From positions 186,001-250,000 of the forward strand of contig JAPXFQ010000065.1 in the NCBI GenBank assembly GCA_028564705.1: a DNA stretch of 64,000 nucleotides, written 5' to 3'. The translations under genes and the position numbers were made by a program. Shown in pieces: positions 28,301 through 40,300 of this stretch; position 1 is the stretch's first letter; every line of letters begins with the position of its first letter. The DNA is from Apricaphanius iberus (taxonomy: Eukaryota; Chordata; Actinopteri; Cyprinodontiformes; Aphaniidae). Below the pieces are notes generated by a model that saw only the letters and a program-made list of their open reading frames with translations, searched no databases and was not told the origin of the DNA.

Positions 28301-31300
28301 ACTTAAAGAAATCTGAACATTGAATGATCTTCATATTTAACTTTTATAGACATCGGAGTTTTCCCAAAATGTAGGCGTCTTCTTTTCCCTCGAAATCTGA
28401 ACCAATCATATTATTCTAAACATTGTCTTATTCTTGATTTGCTGTTAGAGAATTAGGCATTCCTGAGCCTCAGAGAAAGACACTCCCAAATGTCAAATAG
28501 TAATTACCAGTCCTCTTTTGCTTTTATTACCAAGGTCTTCCTGAGTTAGGCTGTATCGCTCAGTACTTTTATGGCCGTGTCTTCCCTGGTCTGTTTCTTA
28601 TCTATACATTCTTGCTTTTACAGCTTGCAATAAAACACTTTGTCTCAGAGGTCCACACAAGTCAAACGCACTCCCAACATTATCCAAGGCTCTGATGTTC
28701 CTCAAAAGGTGCCCAATATAAATGCTGGTAAAAACAGACTTTTACCTCTGAAGGTTTACTAAAGATATTTAACACATATGATCAAATTTTGCATACTACA
28801 ATTCCCTCTTTTCAATCCATTTTTGAAAATGGATTGATTTACTCCTTCAGGGTTAGTGTTTAGAACTTAAGATCAAAACCTGTAAAGCTTTTTGAGAATG
28901 CAAAAAATCAAATCCAAGAAATTTCATCAGTTTAAAAACATGAAATCTTTCATATGATACCACAACAAGACTTCCAGATTAAAATTCAACACCCAACCTG
29001 TTAAAATACCTTTTAACCTTAACTCCTATTACTCAGAAAAATGTAAATCTGTTAATTATAAATTCACCCTCTTTTGGCATTAACCAAAAAATTTATTTTA
29101 ACAATTCCCACAAACTAATTCAAAACCCACAATGTATAAGAATGTCTTACATGTGAAGAAATAATTAAATCTGACTTGATACATGTTAATAGTGTGGAAG
29201 AAGCTCAGAAAATCCATGAACATAGACATTATTACTATATTATATTCTGAAAGAAATCAAACTTAAAGTGTTAAGAAACCTGTGAAATAGAAGGTATTAA
29301 GAACCCTTTTAGGCAGTGTTACGACTCTTCACTTGTGAATAAAATAGTTAAAGAACCTGTAAAATGCAAAAAAAATTATTAATAAATGTTCAGTCTTTAT
29401 TTGTATTCTGATCCTCTTTCTTCACTCATTTTATCCCCCTCAATGGCTCCTGGCAGCTGGAGAGCGATATACAGAGCTGATCAGTGTGGAGGGCTCCTAT
29501 TTTTTTAGTGTTCCAGTTTTCACTCCCAAATTTGCAAATAACCACTCTCTGAAATGCCAATTACTTCATTAATTGAGCATTTCCCCCAATATACACAAAT
29601 GCACAGGCAGGCCCCGCTTCCTATAGCTTAGGCCACCGATGTGGGCTGGTCAAAACCTGCTGTGCAGCTGATTGCTGAGTTGTGATCTTCTGTAGATCCC
29701 TCTTTTGAGATGGCAATTTCAAATTGCCCATCTCATTCATTGGCACATAGATCACACTGGATGAGTAATATCACCACCCAAACAACCTTCTGGGTGAGCT
29801 AGGCCCCGCCGCCTGTGGCCCCAGCTTCCGATTCAGCTTGGTCACACCCTTCACGACCCTCCTTAGGCAGAATCCGACCAGGTTCGTCGTTGGCGTGGAG
29901 CTGCACTTTGTGTGTGTTCCCAGCTGTCATCTGGAACTTTGCTGAACCACTGGACTCCTCACGCCTTCGACCTGGAGCTGTACCTTGGACCCCTTCAGCA
30001 GCTGTAGTCAGCTGTGACCAGAGGAGACTGTGTGCTCCTCACGTGCTGCTGAATCCTGGAGATAACCCTGGGGGAATAAGCTTGTAAACATCTAAAAAAG
30101 ACAGTTTTTTTTTTTGATCCGGTCTTGTGATCACTCCTTTTCAATCTAATTCAACTGCATTGTGCCAAGAAATTATTTCACCCACCTAATTAAAAATAAT
30201 CCCTGGGGAAAGAGCAAATCCACATTATTTTGACACACCGTTGTTTTTCCTAAAAACTAAACCAAAAAACTCCTCCCTCATTAATGGATTTAAAAACAAG
30301 AGCAGGCTCAAGAATTTACTTTTTGTGTACAGTTCAACTGATTACTATCCATTTGCTTGTTCACCCAAATTGATTCTTAAATTTACTTATTTTATTTATC
30401 CAGTTTAAGACACTTATGTCTGTTCCATTACAATATATCCTTTCTTAAATTCAGTACATCCCTGTGGATGAAAACGTAAAAATAAGAAAAAAAAAATTTT
30501 CTCTCTCACCAGCCAGCAACCCCCTGCTATCGGCCGAATTTTTCCTTCCAAATTTTGTTCCCGGTAAATGGTGGTATTTTACCTGGAGATAATCCTGGGG
30601 AAGGCATGGGGTTATCAAAGTTCGAGGAACCTCGGCCACCTTCGATCAGACAAACAGAAACTCTTGTGGTTAATTCAGCAACAGTGACATTGAATCAACA
30701 GTCTTTGATCATCACTTCTTCAGCAGAAACTGTCCATCTCACGCCAGCCAAGTGAATTCACACATTGTCCTTGAAAGTTCAGCTCAGCATGAGGAAACGT
30801 GCTCCCCCCTAGGGTGGCCTCCAGTTCACCTGTGCCTCCCTGTGTGGGAGCAGAGCACAAGAGAGTGGTAATTCTGCGCTGGTCGTAAAGATGTTTCTCT
30901 CTGTGGCCGTTACGGCGGGCGCCTGGCACTATCCGTCATCAGCCCACGCACCCCCACCCATCTCATCCCCCAGGATCATAAATTCCATCTCAAGAATGTT
31001 TATCTGAGGGGTATTTCTGCTGCAGGATGAGAAAAAGAGAAAAAATATATAATTAGAGTAAGAAAAAAAAAATAGACAGTCCCTCCTTTCAGCTCATTCA
31101 AATCAAGTTACATTCAAACATTTTACTTTCATATTCATTAGTCTCCTCCCTTGAATGCTGAATTTAAATATCTTCCACACTCAGACTGCCTATGTGGGCT
31201 CTACTTTAATTTTACTTCAATCAGTTATACTAGTAATAATTTCTTCAATTTCAATTCTGGTAAAAATATACCAATCAACAGGTTTGCTCTCTCCACCAGG

Positions 31301-34300
31301 AATAATAATCAATCCTTATACGTCTAACGAAACTGTTGTTCTAATACGTCCCCTGCGTATTTTAATTAATAATTCCTTCATTTTTCATCCAATTTATATT
31401 CTATATTTCATCAATGCAATGCCTTCCTCAATTTTTTCAATTTGATAAATGTCTCTTTCATCTCATGTGTAAATTAAACATTTATAAAGATGGAGCATCG
31501 CAATATCTCATCAACACACTTAGTTCTTAGAAAAACAAAATTAAATCAAAAAAGAAACAAACAAAAAGGCTGGATTTCTCTGTTAGATATTGCTAATCCA
31601 CCACTAAAACATTGCAATAACAAAAATAAAGTCAATAACCATCTGCAAAGGTTCTATCCCCTTTTTTTCTGTCCCTATTATAAACAGTCTCTATGGAAAA
31701 GTGGCTCTCCTGGTTCCGCTCCACTGAAATTGAGACGAATAGCTCATATTGAACTAAACCCCTTTGTAATTCAGACTTCACACCACTTTTCCCAGACTCT
31801 GTCCCTTCAATCAATTAATAATTTCTGCTAATATAAGTATGTTACTTACATTGAGATAACTGTTGTTGATGTTGAAAAAGGTTAAAAACATCAAATGTTT
31901 AAAACAAAACCAGAGAAGAGTACTCACTGATAACACAACATAGTTTACAAAAACAGTCTTCAGTTTGCTATACTTCAAAGTCTATCTATATTTCTAAAGA
32001 AAAATCCAAGATTTAAATCACCGACAAAACAACTTCCCTATAAATATTTGCCAAACCTAAAGTATATATTTTTTTTAACACAATCCAATATCCATTCAAA
32101 GTACTTTTGCTTATATGATTCCTCTTTAAACAAACCCAAATGTGGTCACTTGCCCAAATATTCTTGATTGTAAACAATGAAAACTTTTCATACTTCAAAA
32201 ACATCTGTCCGATTCTGTGAAAGAACTGAACATAGTCAAAATGATTTTTGCAACTAAAACTCCTCTTTAATTTTCGTAGGATGCACAATAGTCTAATTCC
32301 CCTCAGCAGTCAAACAAAACAAAACAAAAAAGTCAATAAAAGAGGGTAAAAAATAAAATAAAATAATAACAGACTAAAAAATAAAAACCAGCATTTTTCT
32401 TTTCAGTATCCCTCTTTTCCTCTCAGGCTTCTTTTTTATTGTATTTTCTCCAATGATAAACACCAAATTAAATTGAAGCTTCTAGAGACGTCAAATATAT
32501 TACCACTGAATCACGCTTTCTTTAATCCAGCTTCCCAAATTAACATTTTCCAAAGTTCTAATTAATAAACAGACCGCAGTTCAAAAATCTGGGTCATAAT
32601 CCAAATCGAACCAAATATATAAATTTTGGGAGAGAAAGAGGAAAAAATAAAAAAAATAAGAAAAAATAAAGAAAATAAAATCAAAAATCTAAATAAATTG
32701 TCAGTTACAGAGTCCCCACTAATCAAATGATATATTATGTCATTATTCTAGGATCAGATCTGTTCCAAAATGTTTTAGGACCTGTAAATTTACTCTCAGC
32801 ATCAAATAAACTAGCTAAAGAACATCTGAAAAATTAATCTTAAATTTCAAAACCAAAACCGATTCTTATTTGTCAAAACAAAATGTGCATTCAAATATAT
32901 GGTAAAAATTACTTCAATGTAGCTGGTCCAATAACATTTTGCCTCTACACGATCAGAATAAATGAATTTAGAATTTACTTCTTACTTTCAAATTAAACCA
33001 TCATTTCGGTCACCGTGATATTCATTATTTGTTCTTAAATAAATCTACCAAAGACTTTAATTGTTACTTTCAATCCTTAGACCAATTCCAAATTTATCCC
33101 CAGTCTGTTAAAAAACAAACTGATTACTTAAAGATGACTCTGTGTTTTAATGTTTTCTTTTTTAAAACCAAACATTCAAATCCCATGGTTTATAAACTAT
33201 CACTATGATAAGTGTTGTTTTGCATGGTAAAGACATTTAATTTATAACAGAATTGAAGTGTACTGGGTTACTTCTTGAGCCCCAGTTGAATTTTGATAAC
33301 TCCAATAAGCATTTTTGTCCATAAAATCCTTAAGAATGTTCAATTGTGTAAATAATTTAACACCAGTCTCCTTTAGGTCATTCATTCAGAGACCAAACTA
33401 TATTTCTAAAGTCTATAGAGCCATCAGAAATAAGCCAAACATAATTTTAGCATAAATGATACTTATTTAAATCACAGACTCATTTTCTGTACCATTCAAC
33501 ACGGTGCTTATTAAAATAATTTAAACCAGTTTGTTGCTTTCCATTTAATACCGTTTGCTTTTCGTTAAATGCTTATAATTACTACTTATAGCTTTATCTT
33601 TATTTAGGCCAACTTAACAACTCCTGCTTAGATCAATCAAAAAAGCAAAAAATCCACCTATTTAAAGATTCAAAAAATGCATCTTTTATTTTGACTATAA
33701 ACGCCCCTCTTTTTAATTTTAAAGATGAAATCAAAAATTAAAACTACACCAAGTCAGAATCGACTCATGAGTAACTGTTCTTAGTCATTTACGTTTAATT
33801 GTAACATGCATAATTATCCCAAATAAATTTGGCCGTGTTACATCCTAATTAACCAGAAAAATTAAACAAAATCCAAATTCGTTTAAGTCTTAACAAGACA
33901 ATCGTCTGCAGGAGTCTGTAATCACTTTCTATCCAAGATCAACTTTTAGCTTGCAACACATCGAACATGCAGTTAGTTTCAACCACAAACACATTGACAC
34001 ACAGAAGCAACCACCGCTAGGTTAGCACAGCAGCCTATAGCAACGTGCTACCGTTAGCGTTCTCTGTGAAACGAAAGCTAAAACAGCACAAAACGTACGG
34101 CGAAAACACTCCAAAAAATCACAACAAACACTTTAGAAGATGACTTACCGCAATACCAGGACTTAATCCGCACAATTTATACCACTGTACCAAACTTTAA
34201 TTCGGCACGAACAAAAACAATCTCCTGTTCGTCCACGCGGACTGAAACATTTTTTTTTTCAATTTCAGCCGTCCCGCACAGCAAACACCGATTCAACTAC

Positions 34301-37300
34301 GTCCGTTACAGCCCAAAACCATTAACAAAAAAACACAACCTTATAAGCTGTGGCTTTTAGACCCAATTAATTATTTTATCGCGGAGGTGTCAGACCAGTC
34401 TGTTACAAGTTTCGTAGTCCGCTTTGAGAAATTTCCTGGCGCCGGCTTCCAGAAAACCCCTCAAAAGACTCGAACAGATGGCAGAAAACCGCCTATAACC
34501 ACTAATTTATTTATCAAAACATATAGGCACAGCTATCGTATGTTAGCCGTGCTATCAAGTAAACAACTCAGACAGTATTAGCTCCTAGCTTAGGGCGGCC
34601 GCTCTGATGGCCTGTCGTAAATGTTCACAATTAATTCTTATAGATATTTAATTTCAGTTATCCATCATATGCAGTTATATATTTATTTATCTATGTTAAT
34701 TTATTTATTATACTCGAGTTCATTATTTATACTATAACATTTTAACCCAGAACGCAACATCACCAGCACTTCTCGCCAAGCGCCTGCGTAAAAAACATCT
34801 CACACACACACATACATACAGACACACACTTGTACAAGCAGAATTTAAAACACTAACCTCATCGGACCTCACCAAAAATGCCGGACCATTCACCATTTCA
34901 ATTTGCGGTGCTGACGCGCACGTTTGAAAGAAACGCAAGCAGTTCAAAGTAATCCGTTCAGATTAACAGAGGGCAACCCAGGCGCTCCTTAATCTATTTT
35001 CCGTTTGCCAGCCTCGAACAACCTTACGAAAGCGTCCTTCCGTAATTGAGATCGCCACTTCTCCAGCCCCGATCCGCACTTTGGTTCCGATTTTGAGTCG
35101 TTGAAGGGAACGCACCATCCGGTCCATCTGCTCCATTGTCCTGCAGAGTAACAAACTCCATCTCCCAGCAGGCACCGGTGTCTCTCTGCGGAGCACAAAG
35201 CAGTCGCAGTCCTGCTCAGAAGACAGACACATACAATGGAGCCACTTCAACCACGGGCTTGCAACAGTCAATCTGCTCAAAACAAAAACAAAAAACATAT
35301 TTAACTTGCATGACAACATTACCCAATGTTAGATTAACCAATCAATAGAATTAAAAAACTACGCAACTCTGCGCAAATTGTCAATAGAGCAAATACATGT
35401 CCGTTAATTAACTTAAAAAATAACTGGAGTTCGGTCCAAAAAACCCTGCACACGTCCGTCCCCTGGGGCCTGAGTACGCAAGGAGAAATATATGTAATTC
35501 AATGCAGGTTCAAGCAGGAGACAAAATGGAGCTGTTTTTCAGTTTAACACTTTATTTGAACAGATTTAACAAATTGCAGTTCACAGAGTAAGTTGCCTAA
35601 GTTCTCTGTGGTCCAGTCTTAAAGAAATCTGTACATTGAATGTTAATCATATTTATCTTTTATAGACATCGGAGTTTTCCCAAAATGTAGGCGTCTTCTT
35701 CTCCCTCGAAATCTGAACCAATCATATTATTCTAAACATTGTCTTATTCTTGATTTGATGTTAGAGAATTAGGCATTCCTGAGCCTCAGAGAAAGACACT
35801 CCCAAATGTCAAATAGTAATTACCAGTCCTCTTTTGCTTTTATTACCACAGGTCTTCTGAGTTAGGCTGTATACGCTCAGTACTCTTTTATTGGGCCCTT
35901 GTCTTCCTGGTTTGTCTGTGTCTTATCTATACATTCTTGTTGCAGCATGCAGTAATAAAACACTTTGTCTCAGAGGTCCACACAAGTCAAACGCACTCCC
36001 AACATTATCCAAGGCTCTGATGTTCCTCAAAAGGTGCCCAATATAAATGCTGGTAAAAACAGACTTTTACCTCTGAAGGTTTACTAAAGATATTTAACAC
36101 ATATGATCAAATTTTGCATACTACAGTACCTACACAGTAAATTGTAAGCTTGCAAAGACTGACATTTCAAGCTTAGAATTTGTTGTGTTATGCCATAAAA
36201 CAAAAAAAGGAAAAGTAATTTCTATCCATCGACACCATTTTGATAAAGGATGCTGTTTTATATAGTCACTGCAGAGTTTTTTTTAGTCAGTCTGTTTCCT
36301 TTTCAGTGTGTGTTGACCCCGACTGCAGCTACTGTGCATGTGTGTGAAGGGTAGAAAGACATACTAGCAGCAAAAGGTACAGTGGCAGTTGTAAGAGAAA
36401 GATCAAGCTTTAAAAAATAAACATTGATAAAATCTATTTTAGTTTTCTTTTTTCCTGATGCATAAAATTGTCGACCTGACACTTTCCACCCCAGTTAGAT
36501 GGAGACACTAGTTTAAGTCATCATGTTTATTCATTAGTATAGCGTTTCATTGTGTGGATAAAGATTTGAGTTCAGGTTAAATTCTGAACTTAAAAGGACT
36601 ATGCCTTCCTACTTTTCTCTCTGTTTTTTATTTTAAAATGTAGACTTGCTTCCTTTATGAAATCCACTTGGGAAAAAGATGTATTCAAATTAGACAATTA
36701 GTTTCAGCATAATGCAAGGGAATTGAAATTCATAACTTATAAAAGGGCAGCGCACCTCTTGACACCACATATGTAGCTTAAAAGAACACTACCTGGAATT
36801 GATTTTGTATAATGAGGTGCTTTGTTCCAGGGTTTCTAAAACTAAAGTAATGTAGAAGAAGTAATGTAGGTGGGATTAAAAGGGCGTGTTAAATTGTGTT
36901 TTCTGACTTGTTCTGCTTGTCTTGCCTAGGAGAAGGTGGCCCTCCTGACACAACATTCATCGAAGATGCGGTCCTAGAACTGCTCAAGACCCGCCGCATC
37001 CTAAAGTGCTCTTATCCTTATGGGTTCTTTCTAGAGCCCAAAAGCACAAAGAAGGAGATCTACGAGCTTATGCAGGTTTTTGATCAATTTATTCAGAAAA
37101 ATACCAAATTGCACATCAAGTCTGTATTACAGAGGCCATTACAGTAGGGGGCCCAAAGATTTATGCACACATACCTCCCTTAAATAGACACATCTTAACT
37201 TTAAAAAATGTTATTTAATGCATCTTCTAAACAATAAACATTGTCTTAAAAGGTTTTGAGTTTACTGCATGTTTGACACAAAAAAGTCTGCCTCAGATTA

Positions 37301-40300
37301 TTTTATTCCTATACTGCTACTGTTAAATGTAGATTAATTAAGTATTAGGATAGAGCCATGCCGGGCAACCAGATTAAAAAGTGAAGTCCTTAAAGCAACA
37401 ATACTGAGATTAATAAACTAGGAAACCAAAGTGAATGGAACAGCAGTCTGCTACTGCCTCTTTTTATGACCAGTATTGGCTATGATTTCTCTTTGAGCGC
37501 TATAATGTAAGAGGTAAAAGGAACAGAGGCAACACCATGGCTTTACCAATGTTAATAAAGCAGTGTTTTGCCAAGGCTTTCAAAAAACACAAAATTACAT
37601 AGATTTGATAAATTTGACGTATTTGATCTTTTTTGAACTGTCTTTGACATAACAATTCGGTAATGGATGCAGTTAGCGTTACTGAAACAGAGATCTGTGT
37701 GTATGTTCTCAACAAAAAAAAAATTTAAAAATCCCCTTAACTCTTCTTTCCAACAGGCTGCAAACACTTTGAACTCCAGCATGTTTCATGATGCACACAG
37801 AGGTTACATCTTTAAAAAAAAGAACAAAGTACATTTGCCATACTCCAGTCTTCTTAGTATGTGCTGAAAGTCTTTGCAGACACTTTCTAACTTTATAGAT
37901 AAATACAGTTTACTTTTGGATTGTTCACTTAAATCTCTCAGCAGGAAAATTGCTCAGTTTTATTTTCTATTCTCTATTCCTCCATACCAACCCCTATGAA
38001 TGTTGTCTGGGTGACATGGAAGTGCATAGATACGATGGATTCACAAATCCTAAATAATTTTGATCTTTGTGCTCACCAGCTAATTTCTTTGTGCATCCAT
38101 ATTGTTTATTACTTGCAAAGTAATTTAGAACTGCCTGCATACGGTTACAAACGTCGCAAATGTAATTTTCCTGAGAAACAGTCTTATAGCTTGCTGAGCG
38201 TCTTTGTGCTCCTAGACTGATTTGGAGATGGTGACTGAGGACTTGGCACAGAAAGTTAACAGGCCCTACCTTCGAACGCCTCGCCACAAGATCATCCGTG
38301 CTGCTTGTCTTGTACAGCAGAAGAGACAAGAGTTCCTGGCCTCAGTGGCAAGGGGAGTGGCCCCAAATGACTCACCTGAAGCACCCAGACGCAGGTAGCA
38401 TACAGGGTGGCAGATCATTCAATGTTTTTAGAAACTATGGACGTTTTTTATGTTAATCATGTATAAATCTTTCATCAACAGATATTATTTTCTGTCTTTT
38501 GCCAACAGTTTTGCAGGTGGAACATGGGACTGGGAATATTTAGGCTTTGCATCACCTGAGGTAAGGAATTGCTTGTTGAACTGCCTACTTTACTCAAAAA
38601 TATGCTTGTTTTACTAAAGTAAATAACAAATGGAATCAAATGTAAAGTGCAAGGCAATTTTATATCTATAGCACACTTTCAACACGAAGGCAATTCAAGG
38701 TGCTTTACATGATTCAGTCGTAGAGAAACCCAATACATGATAAAAATAAAACAGTTCATTACTAAAAAAAACTGAATTTAGTAACTGAAGCATGAAAAAT
38801 AGCATTTATGAGAGAGTATGAAATTTAAAAACAAATAAAACAATACAAAGAGAAGGTGTAAAGAACAAATTTATGCAAAATAATATAGATTAAAAACAGA
38901 TAAAACACAATCGGTTAAAAAATAAGAATAAAAATCACACCACGAGAATCAAAGAGTGGTCCATATCCAATTTAGGACTCAAAAGCAGCAATAGGGCTGG
39001 GTATCGATTCAAAAAAGAGTTGGAATTGATTATCATGATTTGATTCAGTCTGACCTGATATGATTTAGTTTGATATGGGTCAGTGCTATTAAATATATTT
39101 TTTTAAGCTATTATCTTAACTATATGCCTGTAATTCAATGACTTAATACTGGGTGAGTAACAGTTCACCGGGGGAAAGTGTATTAACTCTTTCAGACACA
39201 AGAATTAAAATAGCCATCTACACTTTTCCTTCCTATTTTAGCTGTAAAGGGCAAATTATTCAAAAAAAATAGAATAGATGTTTGAACTTGTGAATTGATT
39301 TAATTCGATTACTATAAGAATTGATTCAGAATCGATTAAAAAAAATTTCAACGCAAGTATAAAAGTATTAATTCTTGCTTTAAGAAAAGCGAAACATACT
39401 TTATGGATAAAACCTACCTTAGACATGAAAATCAACAAAATGAAAATTTTATGGGTCTCTTGACCTTAAAAACTTCTGACAAGAGATGAAAACATTTGCC
39501 TATATTTTATTTAAAGTCCATTTGTGATGTGGAAAAGTTAATGTCTATTCTGCAAATAGATTATTTCGACCCTACAGAAATGGCCTGAAGTAATAAGGTT
39601 AGATACAGTTTTCATATTTGCTTAATCCATACTTTTTGCTATGTTCAAGTAAGGCTGATATGGGCTTTAGTAATGACTGTTGGTGTTCTCTTGTGGTTTT
39701 TCAAAGCCTTAGTGTCTTCTTGATAGTAAGAAGGCAAATGAATGGTGTGTTGGAACCAGCCCCAAAAAGTGTTGGGTCTTGTGTTTATGTCTGTCTGTTT
39801 TATGGCAATTCCGTCTTGAGAGGAGACCTCTTAGAGACCTTTCCTAAACTGACCTGTTTCTTGTTTCAAAGACTTGAGTAACTCAGCTACTGGGTTGCTC
39901 AGGTTCTCTTTGTTTCCTTGCCAAGAGGTCACTTTCAGAGTGTGTGAGCTTTCTTTCTCTACTTCTTGGGGATGCTCTGTCTGTCGCAAAATAGTTTTTC
40001 AAATAAAAATCAGAACATTTTGCTATGAAAACAGGCGAAACCTGGTCAGAATGAGTTGATAGCTGTAATGCTAACAAGATATTTAAACTTTCTTTTTTTT
40101 TAAAGGGGACATATGCTTCTTTTTAAGCAAGTTAGAACAGGTTGATTGTCCTTACAATACATGCTAATGAAGTTATTTGTACAAAATCCCTCTCACATAA
40201 AGCAACCTCACAGCTTAATTCTTGACAATTTCAGTCCCTTTCAGACTGAGCCGTTTAGAGGTCTCTGTCGCTTTTATGCAAATTAGTGGTTGCAGAACAC

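Larger units (their letters stand above)
28154..36125 (-). mobile_element. 8-kb LTR retroelement, antisense to ANKIB1, no recognisable coding
   Basis: Two direct repeats of about 650 bp bound the element and GTAC flanks both ends (28150-28153, 36126-36129), a 4-bp target duplication. Read on the minus strand the LTRs start TGTAGTATGC and end in CA. A purine tract (minus 'ttgaaaagagggaat') abuts the left LTR, which makes the left one the 3' LTR. No clear primer-binding site was found. The interior has no frame longer than about 120 codons and no gag, protease, RT, integrase or env motif. It is therefore a non-autonomous or gutted element. Confidence 0.85.

Noticed and set aside
34600..34615. 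NotI site and CpG-rich patch as a promoter island
   Set aside because: It lies inside the LTR element and the CpG-rich stretch is short; no transcription-start evidence.
35136..35348. Plus-strand frame inside the LTR element
   Set aside because: The LTR structure puts the sense strand on minus, and the frame shows no domain.
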